Below are positions 49,435 through 61,400 of a DNA stretch of 64,000 nt, piece after piece. The translations under genes and the position numbers were made by a program. The notes under the pieces were generated by a model. That model saw only the letters and a program-made list of their open reading frames with translations, was not told where the DNA came from and searched no databases. Positions within the stretch are counted from its first letter, which is position 1. Every line of letters begins with the position of its first letter. The DNA lies in the NCBI GenBank assembly GCA_036245525.1, contig BTPG01000002.1, forward strand, positions 167,111,501-167,175,500. The letters are read 5' to 3'. This stretch comes from Semisulcospira habei. Taxonomy: Eukaryota > Mollusca > Gastropoda > Semisulcospiridae.

Positions 49435-52400
49435 ATGGCTCTCCAGAGCAGATCTTTCAGCGTGGACAGAGAAACAGGTGAAAGTATTGGATCATCAGTA
49501 TCTGTACTGGAGGAACATCCACAAGACAAACCTTGTACCAGCGCACCATCACATTTCCATCGTGAAAACAATCCGACAATGATACATCAATACACCATTG
49601 GTAGGCCAGCTGTAAGCTGCACCTCGGACAACAAAAACAGTGAGCAGACGTTCAAAACTACTGGCACACAGCTGAAGCGTAGACACAGTTCAGATATAGC
49701 AACAGGAGGGTCCGCAGCTATACAGTGCAGTCACTCGTGTACAAGAAGCCCCAGCGTGAATTCTCTATCAGACTGCCAAAAGGAAACAGCTGGGATACGG
49801 GTCATAACATTAACAAAGAGAACAGCCACCTCATTAGCAATTTCTGCAAACAGGAGGCGCCTTTTGAAATCTAGCATCTCAAGTCAAGATACCGAAGAAT
49901 GCCCCAATAAACCAGCACCTGCCAAAGTTGTAAAGTTGACTTTATCGTCAAATAGTCAAGAGAAAGACAGGGAAGCCTGGGCAAAACTCCAGAAAGATAT
50001 TCTGCTGCAGAAACAGCGCTCTGCTGAGCATACTGGCAAAAACAGTCATGTCACCCTTACCAAACCCAGAAAGTACCCACCACCATCGGTGTTCATAAGA
50101 GAAAGCCGTAAACAATTGAAGAGTTTAGCTATAAAGGGGGATTGGGGACAAGCTATAGATCTGGTTGAAGGGAGGTTTCTCACCAATGACACTTATGACC
50201 CTATGCTGGATGAAATCCTGCTTGAAGCCATCAGTCAGGAACGGTGGCAAGCAGTGGAACAGCTGGTGGGACTGAAAGTGGGCCGACGACTCCTGCACAA
50301 AGTGGTCAGTGCTGCTTTAGAAAAGAACCAGTGGAGCTGGGTGAGGCAGATGATGCAAAGAAACAGCCAGGATGTCCAATTCAATACCACAGCTCTCCAG
50401 GAAGCTGTCAAGATTGCCCAAGAAGAACAACAAGTCTTGGAGCTTTTTCAGGACCTCAACATGGAATGTCGAACTGACAATTCTTTCTTTGATGCTGTGG
50501 GAAAATGGTTTTGGAGAACAGCCTCTCTCATGGTGAGAAGAAACTATGTAACCCATGATCAGTGTCGGGAGGCATGTGGAATGGCTCTGCTTCAAGCTTT
50601 CACTCACTACAGAAGCATCCCGAAAAGTGGTCAACCTGCCAGAAATGGTGACAATGACTTTGGAGAGAGTGGAAGATTGCACTCTGAGAAAAGGAGGTGC
50701 ACTGACATGTGGTCGTTTCTCTACCTACTTGCACAGCTGAGAGTCACCAGGGACACCATACAGAGCTGCATCGAGGCCACACTGGCCTCAAATGACTGGA
50801 CATTTGCCAAGAAACTGGCCTGTCTTCTCCCTGTTGGATCTGAAGGGGACCAGCTGCATTTACTCATCACAGAGGCCATCAAAAGAGATGACTGGCCCTT
50901 CATTCTATCACGGTTACATCCAAACAGTGAATATGCTGACAACATCCTGCAGATGGCTGTTGCCAGAGGGATGTGGAAATATGCTGTGCAGATTGTCAGC
51001 AAAACCCGCAAGGAAGTGCCAGAGTCTTGTCCAGGAAGTGAAGGTACCAAACTTGAGGCTTTGCTGTCTCTACAACAAAGATGCAGTGACCAGGTCATGA
51101 GCTCAGCCTTCAAGATGTCTGTGCGGAGAGGGGACTGGGCGTATGTGGCCCTGCTTGCTCATCCAAGCATGAAGGACAAGTACCGATGGGTCGTTCTGGA
51201 TGAAGTCATCTTGCAGTGGGCGCACGTCTTCTTCAAACTGCTGATGCAAGGAAATAGTGACCCTCCAAGAGAGGAAGGCAGTGAAGGCATGTTCACACCA
51301 ACACCCATCCCCCAGTCCGGCAGCTTCACCTCTCGCACATCATCAGGATTTTTTTGCTGGAGTCCCTTGTCTCTGTCAGAATCACTGAGTGATATTGAAA
51401 GTACATTGTCTCCACTGGGCTCACTGAGTGAAAGTCCTTTCCCTGACTCGGCTTCAACACTACACCTAGGCCAACAGACACCTCCAGAACAGACAAGCAC
51501 ATTCCTCATACCTCTTATACAAGCAGACAGTGCTCACAATGACAGTGCTTCTTTCAACTGCCAACCTGTGAACATACCAAGTCTCTGCACTGGTAGGTCA
51601 GTGTCGTCAGAAAAAGAGAGATCTGAATCCATCACTTCGCAGGATGATGTCTTTTTGCCTGAAGAAGTGGACTCCAGTAGATGTCCATTTGAGTGGAGAG
51701 ACATACGACAGAATGGTCAGTACCTGTACACCCTCGTCCAGATCACCCAGTGTTTAAGCAAGGAGCATGGTTTGATCCACACTGGTAGCCTCCCTCGATC
51801 CACTACACATGTACGTAATGGATCAACAGAGGCAACCAGTGTGGAGATCTCAGCTGATCAGCACTGGGAGCTGATGAAAGATGTCCTAACACGCTGGGCT
51901 CAGGCTGTCAAAGACTTGCTGCTTAATGCTCGCTTTGCCAACCGCTTTGTGGTGGATGAAATCTGCTGCACGATGCTCTATGCAGTCGAGAGGAACATAG
52001 AGATGATATCACACTCCACTGATGCCACATCGGAGATGGCGTGGGCCTGTGTCCCTGTACTAGTCACCCAAACTATCAACGAAGGCCTGGCACAGTTTGC
52101 TCTTGAGCACACCCTCAATCACCGGCGCTGGGACACCATCAAAGACATCTTGCTCTTCGGCCTCGAGCGTTTCACTGAGAACGGCCGCAGACTGATCTTC
52201 AGGAGGGCTCTGGTTGAAGGTCAGTGGGACGTAGTACAGAGCCTCGCAGAGTCAGACCTTTACCAGGACCAAGTGAAGGATGCGATATCAGCAGTGATGG
52301 ATAATCAGCAGACCGACCTTGTGCTGATCTTGCTCGATCGACAGCAGTCAAGTCAAGATGACATTCAGGCTGTTTTCACTCAGGTGAGTAGTCAAATTTA

Positions 52401-55400
52401 ATAGAGATTCAGAAGCTGCATTGTCACTAATTTTTATTGACATAAATCTCTTTCCCCAAACCTATTAAATGAAGGTTTGTTTTGGTCTTAATTTTTTTTT
52501 CATTTGTACGCAGTAATCTTCTTCATATAACCCATTACATCCTGAGGCTGATTTTGTAAAATGTGCTGATTGTCCAATGCAGGCTACATTACAGATTAGG
52601 AGATAGATCAACTGTTTTAGTTCAAGGGTGGTGCCAGAATAGCTTGACCCCAGAGGCGCCAAGCTATTCTGGCACCTCCCTTAACTATCAGTCAAAATGA
52701 TTTCAAGCAATGAGTGTTATCAGGATGAAAAGGGTTAAACAAAATTTATGCATTAACCCATTTGGCCCCAACTCACTACAGCAGGAGATAGATCCAACAT
52801 GGTAATTCAAGGGTAGGGCCAGATTAGCTTGGCACTTGATGGCAGATTGCGAATCTGCCACTACGCTTGAATTAACATGGTTGATCCATCTCCTGCAACC
52901 ATTACATAGTCGTCATTTGGTGACACTTTCAAAATGTATTAAAATCGGCCATGGGGTTAAATGGGTCAAGCTACAGAGGAAAGAATATATCTGCATGAGC
53001 ACCCAATTCTGCAGAGGATCAAGAGGATCTATGCCTCTTTCTAGCAATTGTATATCTATGTGCCTCTGGCAGAGTCAGCAGCAGGTTCACACACATCATT
53101 TCTAGTGGCTTTCAGGAAAAGGTCTAACCCTCTGGCTGTCAGCAGCGCACTTTGTCAAGGTGATTCCTGTGGGAATCACCTCAACAAAATGCACTACCAA
53201 CAGGCAATGAACCTGATGAATAGACTTTTGATGGTAGAAGTTTCCAAATGCAATGTTTCCACGTACTGTCAATAAGCCGTTGCGAGTTCCCGAGCAGTGC
53301 AAGAACACTCGGTGGGTTACGCGACTTTGAGCCAAGACTAGACTTGGCCAGCCATGAAATGTGGGCAACTCGGCTAACTATTATGCTTAACACTACAGAT
53401 ACCTGTACTGTTTTCCTTTGAATCACAAGTAATATGCTGCAAAATGTAAGCTCAGGTTGATAATGGGCTGTGGACAATTGCTTCCTGGTTATACAGTTGT
53501 TTCAACACAACCTTTTCTATTTTTATTTTTGTAGAAATAATGCTGAGAAAAACGATCTCTCAATGTACATTAAAATTGCATATGGTGATAAAGCCAGTCA
53601 CGGTGGCTTCGGAAAATGGTCTGCCATGTTGTTTGTTTCCTCAAAAACATTACCGATGACATGACTTTATGGAAATGTCTACTTCTAGCTCAATTTTAGC
53701 CTACTTACCCGTTGTGTGCCCACACAACCCGGGAGGCACTCGGGGAACCCCCCCTAGAGGGGCCGAGAGTTGTCTCCCGTTTCCCACCTTACCAGCTCCG
53801 GTCACGAGACCGGCCAGTTTTGCTACTTCGCTCGTACAGAGAAGACGTGTCTGGCCTTGCTCTCGCGCCGCTTCGACCGGTCCTTCTCTTGCCTACGCTC
53901 GTTGCCTCTTCGTGTGCTCTGCGCCTCTTAGCGCTGTCCTGCCTTCTTGTGCCCTGCCTCTGCTGGCGTCGTTCTGCTGCTCTCCTCTAGGCTGTGGAGG
54001 TGTATGACTACCCTTCCCCCTGTTCCCGATTCGTCTCGGAGGTAAGGTAGTGGTAGTTGTCCCATAGCCGGCCCTCGGGCCGAGAGCCGGCTACCGTTGG
54101 GCTTTCCTTTCGGCTTTGCTACTACGTGGGCGCCAGTTGTTGAGCTTACGCTTCGGCGCCTTGCACGACCTTTTTTACGAGTCTCCTCGAGGGACGTCGC
54201 CTTCTCTCCTTTGGTATTTCACTGTTACGAGAAGACGTTGCCTTGTAGACTAGGGCTTCTGTTCTCGTAGGGCCTTCGGGCACCCACACTCCGTTCGTCT
54301 ACCTTAAAGGCCCTTTAGCTCTGGGAGACCTCGCGCTGGGACCATACGGCGTTGAGGCGCGTCCCCTGGGTGGTGGATAGGGGGTCCCTCGTGAGAGGGG
54401 TGCACCGAATGAAATAAGGTGCCGTGAACCAACATGGTCTAAGGGAAGGTGACCCCGACAGAAAACCCCTGGTCCTCCTAGTAAGGGGGTTGGGCGTGGG
54501 GGTAGCTTCCCCACCCTGCAAAAAAGGAAATAGCTACAAAAACGCCGACGAAAAGACTAACAGTAATTCCTTTCCTGGAGGAGGAAGGTTCTTCTACTAG
54601 TCGAGACCTCCAAGCAGACATCAAGAGACTGGGAACCACCTGGAGTAGAATCGAAGGAGAAGCACAGGACAGGAGTTGCTGGAGGTCTCTCGTCGACGGC
54701 CTATACCCGGGTAGGGGTGACAGGCGTAAGTAAGTAAGTAAGCTCTGGGAGACTGTAGCCACTATTTACGCGCTGGTGGTCACGGCGCTTGGAGTACCTT
54801 GGTGTGGGGCTAGGCTCCCTTGTCCGCCTTTGCGACCTTGTGCTCTTTGTCTGTTGCAGGAACCAAATGCTTACCTGCGCTCAATGCGGCGACTTCAAGT
54901 GGCCGACGGACGACCATGCGGTCTGCCTCCCCTGCTCGGGCTGCGCCTCGGACCATCTCTGCGATGTCTGTGCGACCTGGCCGGAGATCCGTTGGTCTGA
55001 CCTCTGGAGTTTTTACCGGCGAGAGCGACCTCCGTCTGCTATCTCTCGTCCCACTCCTGTTGACGTCGCCCCTGTGGTAAAGACCGCTCTTCCTCGCCTC
55101 GGCCTCTTGGAACGGATTGATCGTCGGGACCCTGCGTTGTTCGCTGACCAGAGGACTGCCACTGCTGCCACGCCCGCTGACCCTTCCGGAGGGTCTGTTT
55201 GCCGGCAAAGCGCCCGCCTCACTGAGCCCGGCCTGCAGCAGTTCGCCACGAGCCGTCCCACGTTGACTGGCCTTGCTCCTCTCTCTCTCCACGATAAGCC
55301 CGCTGATCCTTCCGGAGGATCTGTACACCGGCATAGAGCCCTTCTCACTGAGTCCGGCCAGGAGAGACGTCAGCCTCAACCTACGCGACACAGTCGCGCC

Positions 55401-58400
55401 CCCGACCTTTACCGTTCCACCGTCAGTGCTAGACACTCGCGCTCGCCGTGCGAGCGCCGCCGGAAGGATCGTTCCCCCCGCTGGGAGCGTCGCCGCTCCC
55501 CCCGCCTCTCCTCGTCGCGCGCTCGGTCGCGCTCGCCTTCGCACCGTTCGATGCGTTCGCCGCGTCACCGCCATCGTCGACCTTCTTCCCGTGATCGGCA
55601 CTCCTCTTCGGTTGTCCGCCGTACTTCTCCCAGACGTCGTTCCCGCGCACCGGACAGGACCCCTCCTCGCTCCTTCCCGCGTTCGCCTCGGCGATCCCCG
55701 CCTCCGTCGTCGCTGCCGGCTCATGCCCAGGCTTCCCGTGAGGTTCGAGATGCGCCCCCGCCCAAGCTTCGACCTTCCTTGGTGCCTCACCCGCCTTCTC
55801 GCCACCCCCTGGACGAAGAAGCCCTCAGCTTGCTGCCCGAAGACTCCGTCTCAGCCCTGTTGGAGGAGGATGCTCGCTCCCTTTCGCCCTCCGACGTCGG
55901 TGATGATGTCCCCTCGACCCTTCCGTCGTCGTCCCGGGCGGAGACCCTCCTAGCCTTGGATGAAGCCGCCAGGATCATCGCGGCCACTCTGCCAGCGGAC
56001 TCCTGCCCAGCCTCTCCCCCCCTGAAGAGGAAGGTCTCGGCCTTTGTGGATGCCGAGCGTCAGGTGAAGAGGTTCAAGTCGCTTCCCCAGCCGCCTGGAT
56101 TTAAGGAGCTGCGAGATGTCTTCTCAGCGCACCTGCAACTTCCAGCGTCTCGAGAGCCGGTGTTCTTCTCCGATCGTCGCTGGCCGGCTGGCCTGGACAT
56201 CGCCTTCCGTCGGGATTGGTATGCCGGTCATTCCCAGGCTTTCTCCATCCCTCTTCCTGCGATCGACCCCCCGGCCGTGTCGCAAGCTGGCGGCTCCGCC
56301 CTCCTTCGCCGTTCTTCCCTCGTGGCCTGGATTTGACTGCGTCTCTGGTGCGGAACACCTTAGCCTGCGCTGGGTTCCTGGAGCTACTCACTCAAGCCCT
56401 GGTTCGTCGTGTGGAAGACGCTTGGCATCCTTCTATCACGCCTCTCCTTGGGGATTTACTCGTCTTAGCGGAAGTCGCCAACCGAGCCGCCTACCACTCG
56501 TCCGTTAACGCTATGGCTGCCTCCGCCAACTGTGACCTGATGCGTCGAGACGCCCTTCTGCTTGCCTGCCGAGGGATACCACCTGACCTGCGTGCGCAGC
56601 TTCGTCGTGCTCCGCTGGGTGGCCCCCTGCTTTTCGGCGACACCTGGTTATCCGTTCGAGCCTCCAACCCCGACCGCTGGCCTGTGAGTGCTCCTCCTCC
56701 CCGCCGCTTTCCGTCCTCCCGCCAGGCTAGGGGTCGCGCCTCGCGGTCGGTTAGACCCGCTGCTGCGTCAGCCCCTGCTTCGGCCCCTGAGCAGGCCCCC
56801 GCCTTTGGCCGTCCTAGACCCTCCAGGGCCCATGTCCCCACCTGGCCCCGTCCCGCCCGGCGACCGGGTCGCGGGCGGGCTACCTGACTGCCCCCCAGCC
56901 TTGCCCCCACCGACCACTTCGGGGTCTCCGGTCGGTGGGAGGCTAGCCTTTTTCAGCGGAAATTGGCTCACACTCTTTCACGACGACCCCTGGATTTGCG
57001 ACACCGTCTCGGCTGGCCTCCAGATCGCCTTTCGCAGCCCGCCTCCTTTGCGTCGCTCCCCCCTTTGGACCGAGATCCCCAGCGATCCGTTGAAGGCCTC
57101 CACTCTTCGGGGAGAGGTCTCCTCCCTCCTGAGCAAAGCCGCCACGGAGGTGGTACGCGTCCCCTACTCCCCAGCCTTCTACAGCCGCTTGTTCGTCGTT
57201 CCGAAACCTGGAGGGAGATGGCGACCGGTGATCGATCTCTCGGCCCTGAACAAGTACATTACGGCCCCCTCCTTCCGGATGGAGACTGCTCGAGCCCTGA
57301 GAGCCGCGGTCCAGCCTCTGGACTTCGCAGTCAGCCTGGACCTTTCAGATGCGTACCTGCATGTCCCGATGCACCAGGCCTCCAGGAAGTTCCTCCGCTT
57401 TGCGATCGACGGTGTGGTATACCAGTTTCGCGCGCTCCCGTTCGGTCTCAACCTCAGCCCCTGGGTGTTCACCCGGCTGATGGACGCCGTAGTCGCCAAG
57501 GCCCGACAGTCCTCCTCCAGTCCGACGTCGAATTACCTAGACGACCTCCTCCTACGCAACCAGTCAGAGACCTCGCTCGCGTCGGACAGGGATGCACTGC
57601 TACGGCTTCTGGCACACTTGGGCTTCCTAGTGAACGACGGCAAGTCGGATCTCTCTCCGTCCCGCCGCTTCGTGCACCTGGGCATGGAATTTGCGACCGA
57701 CCTCAACACGGTGCGCCTCCCAGCCCCTCGGATCCAGAAGATTGCGGACCTAGCCGGTCAGTTAGCACGACAGGACGTGGCCCCCGCCAGAGTCTGGCTC
57801 CAGCTTTTGGGCCTGCTGAACGCCGCAGCGGACCTTATCCCCCTAGGTCGTCTCTACTCCCGGCCGATCCAGCTGCATCTCCTACTCCATTGGCGCCCGT
57901 CGTCAGGCGACTTAACGACGTTGGTTCCGGTGCCCCAGATGCTGCTGCCTCATCTTCATCGGTGGACCGACCACTCTTGGCTAGCGTCGGGAGTTCCCCT
58001 GGCCGCCCCTCCTCCCCAGACCTCGCTTTGTGTCGACGCCAGCCTCACTGGGTGGGCGCTCATCTCCTTCCTCGGTTCCTCTCGACTTTGGGGCCCTGGC
58101 CCGCGGACTTAGCGCACACTCACATCAACTGGCTGGAGATGCAGGCGGTGTGGCAAGCCCTGCAGTTCTGGGAGGATCTCCTCAGACACCAGGAGCTACT
58201 CGTCCTCTCGGACAACACGACTGTGGTGGCTTACATCCAGAAACAAGGTGGCACTCGCTCTCCCGACCTTTGTATGCTCCTCTACCGGATGATGCGTTGG
58301 TGCGAGGACCGGGGTATTACCATTCGAGCCCGACACATCCCCAGACACCTGAATATCTTAGCCGACTCGCTGTCTCGCCGCGGCCAGCTCCTGCACACGG

Positions 58401-61400
58401 AATGGACCCTTCGGCAGGACATCTTTCGGATGATCTGTGCCCGGTGGGAGACTCCCCAGGTCGACTTGTTCGCCACAAGGTGGAACCATCAGCTGCCGCT
58501 CTTCGTCTCCCCGATTCCCGATCCACTTGCCTGGGCTGTCGATGCACTCTCCATTCCCTGGGACGGCCTGGTGGCTTACGCCTTCCCCCCGACGGCTCTC
58601 GTACCCAAAGTCCTTCTCAAGCTTCGGGGATGCTCGGCGGTCCTGCTGTTAGTTGCGCCGTTTGCCTGGAACCGCTCCTGGACCACCGACCTTCTCAGCC
58701 TCGCCACGGACCCGCCCCTGCTGCTTCCCGCCCCACGCACCATGCTCAAGCAACCGCGTCAGCCGCTGTTCCACCCCTGCCCGGAGCGGCTCCTCCTTCA
58801 CGCCTGGAGGTTGTGCGGCAAGCCCTCGGAGCTAGAGGCTACTCGGGTGCAGCAGTGGAGGCGATCGCTTCGGCCCGCAGACCTTCCACCATCCGAGTCT
58901 ACGAGGGAAAGTGGCGAGTCCTGTGTTCCTGGTGCTCTGAGCACGGCCTGTCACCCACGGAACTGACTAATCCTCAGCTGGCGGACTTCTTCCTCTGGCT
59001 CTTTCGAGACTTGGGCCTGGCCCCCATCACCGTGAGGGGTTACCTGTCCATGATCGCTGACACTTATCGACACCTTGGACACCCAAACCCGGGCGCCTGC
59101 AAAGACTTAGCCGACCTTATGGGTCACTTCGGCATTCAGCGCCCAACACACCGCTCACTCCTTCCCCGCTGGGACCTGCCCTGGGTGCTAACGTGGTTAA
59201 ATTCTGACAGATTTGAACCCTTACCTTTGGCCCGTTTCGCAGATGTGACACGAAAGACGTGCTTCCTGCTGGCCCTTGCTACCGCCTCTCGGGTGAGTGA
59301 GCTACACGCACTCTCGGCGCGGCCTACCTGCCTACAGTTCCGAGCGGACGGGTCTGTTCAACTCCTCACTGACCCTGCCTTCCTGGCCAAGAACAGGTCT
59401 CCTCTGACGGCACCTCAGGTTATCACCTTACGGCCGCTAAGAACCAACCCTCTGTCTCAGGAGACCAGGCAACAGGATCCCGTGCGCGCCCTTAGAGTTT
59501 ATCTGCGACGATCTAAAGCCTTCCGCAGAGGGCGTTCGCGCCTCTTCCTACCGCTGAGACCCAGCAGGAATGACATAACAGCCCAGACGATCTCGTCCTG
59601 GCTCCGCTGGGTTATACGCTCCGCGTATCAAGATATCTCCCCGCAGGGAGCGAAGAGGCTGCACATTCGCGCACATGAGGTACGAGCCATGGCCACGAGC
59701 CTCGCATTTGACCGAAACTGCGCTGTCAAGGACATCGTGGCAGCCGTGGGCTGGCAGACTAAATCTGTATTCGCCCGCTTCTACCTCAGGGACCTGGCAG
59801 GCCAAAGAGAGAATCTCGCACTAGTGGGGGACATCGCCGCGGCGCAACACTCCCTCCCGGCGCCACCGGCGCCGTAGGTATGCACTTCGCTAAAATTGTC
59901 GGGAGGTTGCGACTGGGAGGACGGCGCTGTTACCATTAAGACTTGCGCGGCACCCTCCTCCTCATCGCAATTCTTCCATAAAGTCATGTCATCGGTAATG
60001 TTTTTGAGGAAACAAATTCATTTTTCTCTAAAAGGTATTTTTTCGAAAAATACTTACCGATGACATGACTCGGAGGACCCTCCCTCCTGCCCCGCTTGCC
60101 GCTTTCGAGCGAAGTATCACAAAAAACTGGCCGGTCTCGTGACCTCGGGAGCTCGGTAAGGCGGGAAACGGGAGACAACTCTCGGCCCCTCTAGGGGGGG
60201 GGGTTCCCCGAGTGCCTCCCGGGTTGTGTGGGCACACAACGGGTAAGTAGGCTAAAATTGAGCTAGAAGCAGACATTTCCATAAAGTCATGTCATCGGTA
60301 AGTATTTTTCGAAAAAATACCTTTTAGAGAAAAATGAATTTCAACAACTAGTATAATTATTTAGTTTTGTTATACCAACAGTAGATACATCATATTCTTG
60401 TAAACTCTGCAAATATTGGCCATTTCACGGAAATAATTTGTTTCTATGCTGTTTTCCTGGTCATGTTGCCAATCGTCCATAGTGATGCGCTCTGCTTGCC
60501 CACAGCCCACTGCGCTTTCTCGCCTCTTGCACTAAAGAGCGCACTAATTAAAAGGAACTCGCGACCTCGGTATTAAGAGAATAACCCAACGAAGAAAGAA
60601 AAACTCTTAGAAAAGACATTTACAACATAACTGTGTTGTGACTGTTTGTTCTAAGCGTAAGTTTTTCTTCGTTGGGTCATTCTCTGCATTTTACACATTT
60701 AGCAGTCACTTTTTGGTCTGGATTTTTTTTACTGTCAGTTAAATATATATTCCTCTGTGTTCTATTAAGGCTGTGCAAAACTGCCAGTGGGACCTGGTTC
60801 TGCCCCTGCTGGAAAGAGGGGCAACAGTATCCAGTCTCCACCAAGACTCCATCTCGCATACATCGGATGATCCAGATGTCACACGTTTTGAAGAGGAGCT
60901 CATCTCCTCCATCCCAACAAGGCAGGTACAGACCAAGACAGCAGGGGGAGACTTACAACAGAATCAGAGTTACTGCCAAACCATGGTGAATCAGCTGAGA
61001 TCTGCAGTAAGTGTAGTAGAACTATCATACTGTACACTGGTTACCTGCCTTGATCAGCTACACATAGAAGATCGAGGGAGATAAGCCAGTGTACGTTACA
61101 CCGTCCACCTGCATGTACTTTGTGTGCATTCACCTTTTTAGGATGTGATGAATGACAGAACATTATAGTGCACACTGCTTTGCTTCCTCTATTAGCTACA
61201 TGTAATGGATAGATGAAAGTAACCATGTGCATCACATTGTTTGCCTCCAAGTAAATAATGCACTTTCACATTTTCAGGATGTGATGAGCAATGCTAAACA
61301 GTGGGAACTTCTACAGGAAGCAGTGTCACAGCACAAGTGGCACATGGTGGCACAAGTTGTCAGCAAATGCCGCATTGGACACCATGTTGCTGTACACAGC

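Larger units (their letters stand above)
53632..60341 (+). mobile_element. DIRS retrotransposon D, nearly intact
   Basis: Left terminal repeat 53632-53834 starts TTTGTTTCCTC; right repeat about 60107-60341 ends GAATTT. The inverted repeats match for about 200 bp with different outermost tips (left about 20 bases, right about 40). The complementary region (59980-60080) reads complement of the left tip joined to complement of the right tip, the DIRS-1 arrangement used to rebuild ends on a circle. Three overlapping frames (ORF1, RT/RNase H/methyltransferase-like, recombinase) have one frameshift each in the first two and none in the third. It lies in sense orientation in intron 1 of the repeat-protein gene. 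No target duplication is seen, as expected for recombinase integration. A short RTE derivative sits in the leader. Confidence 0.92.

Noticed and set aside
54810..55805. 331-codon minus-strand open frame
   Set aside because: It is the antisense shadow of the GC-rich Arg/Ser region of DIRS ORF1; composition (Arg/Gly-rich) follows from the opposite strand.
61227..61277. ATG at 61227 as start of a separate gene
   Set aside because: It is non-coding intron sequence before the acceptor at 61277; the exon joins upstream exons in phase.
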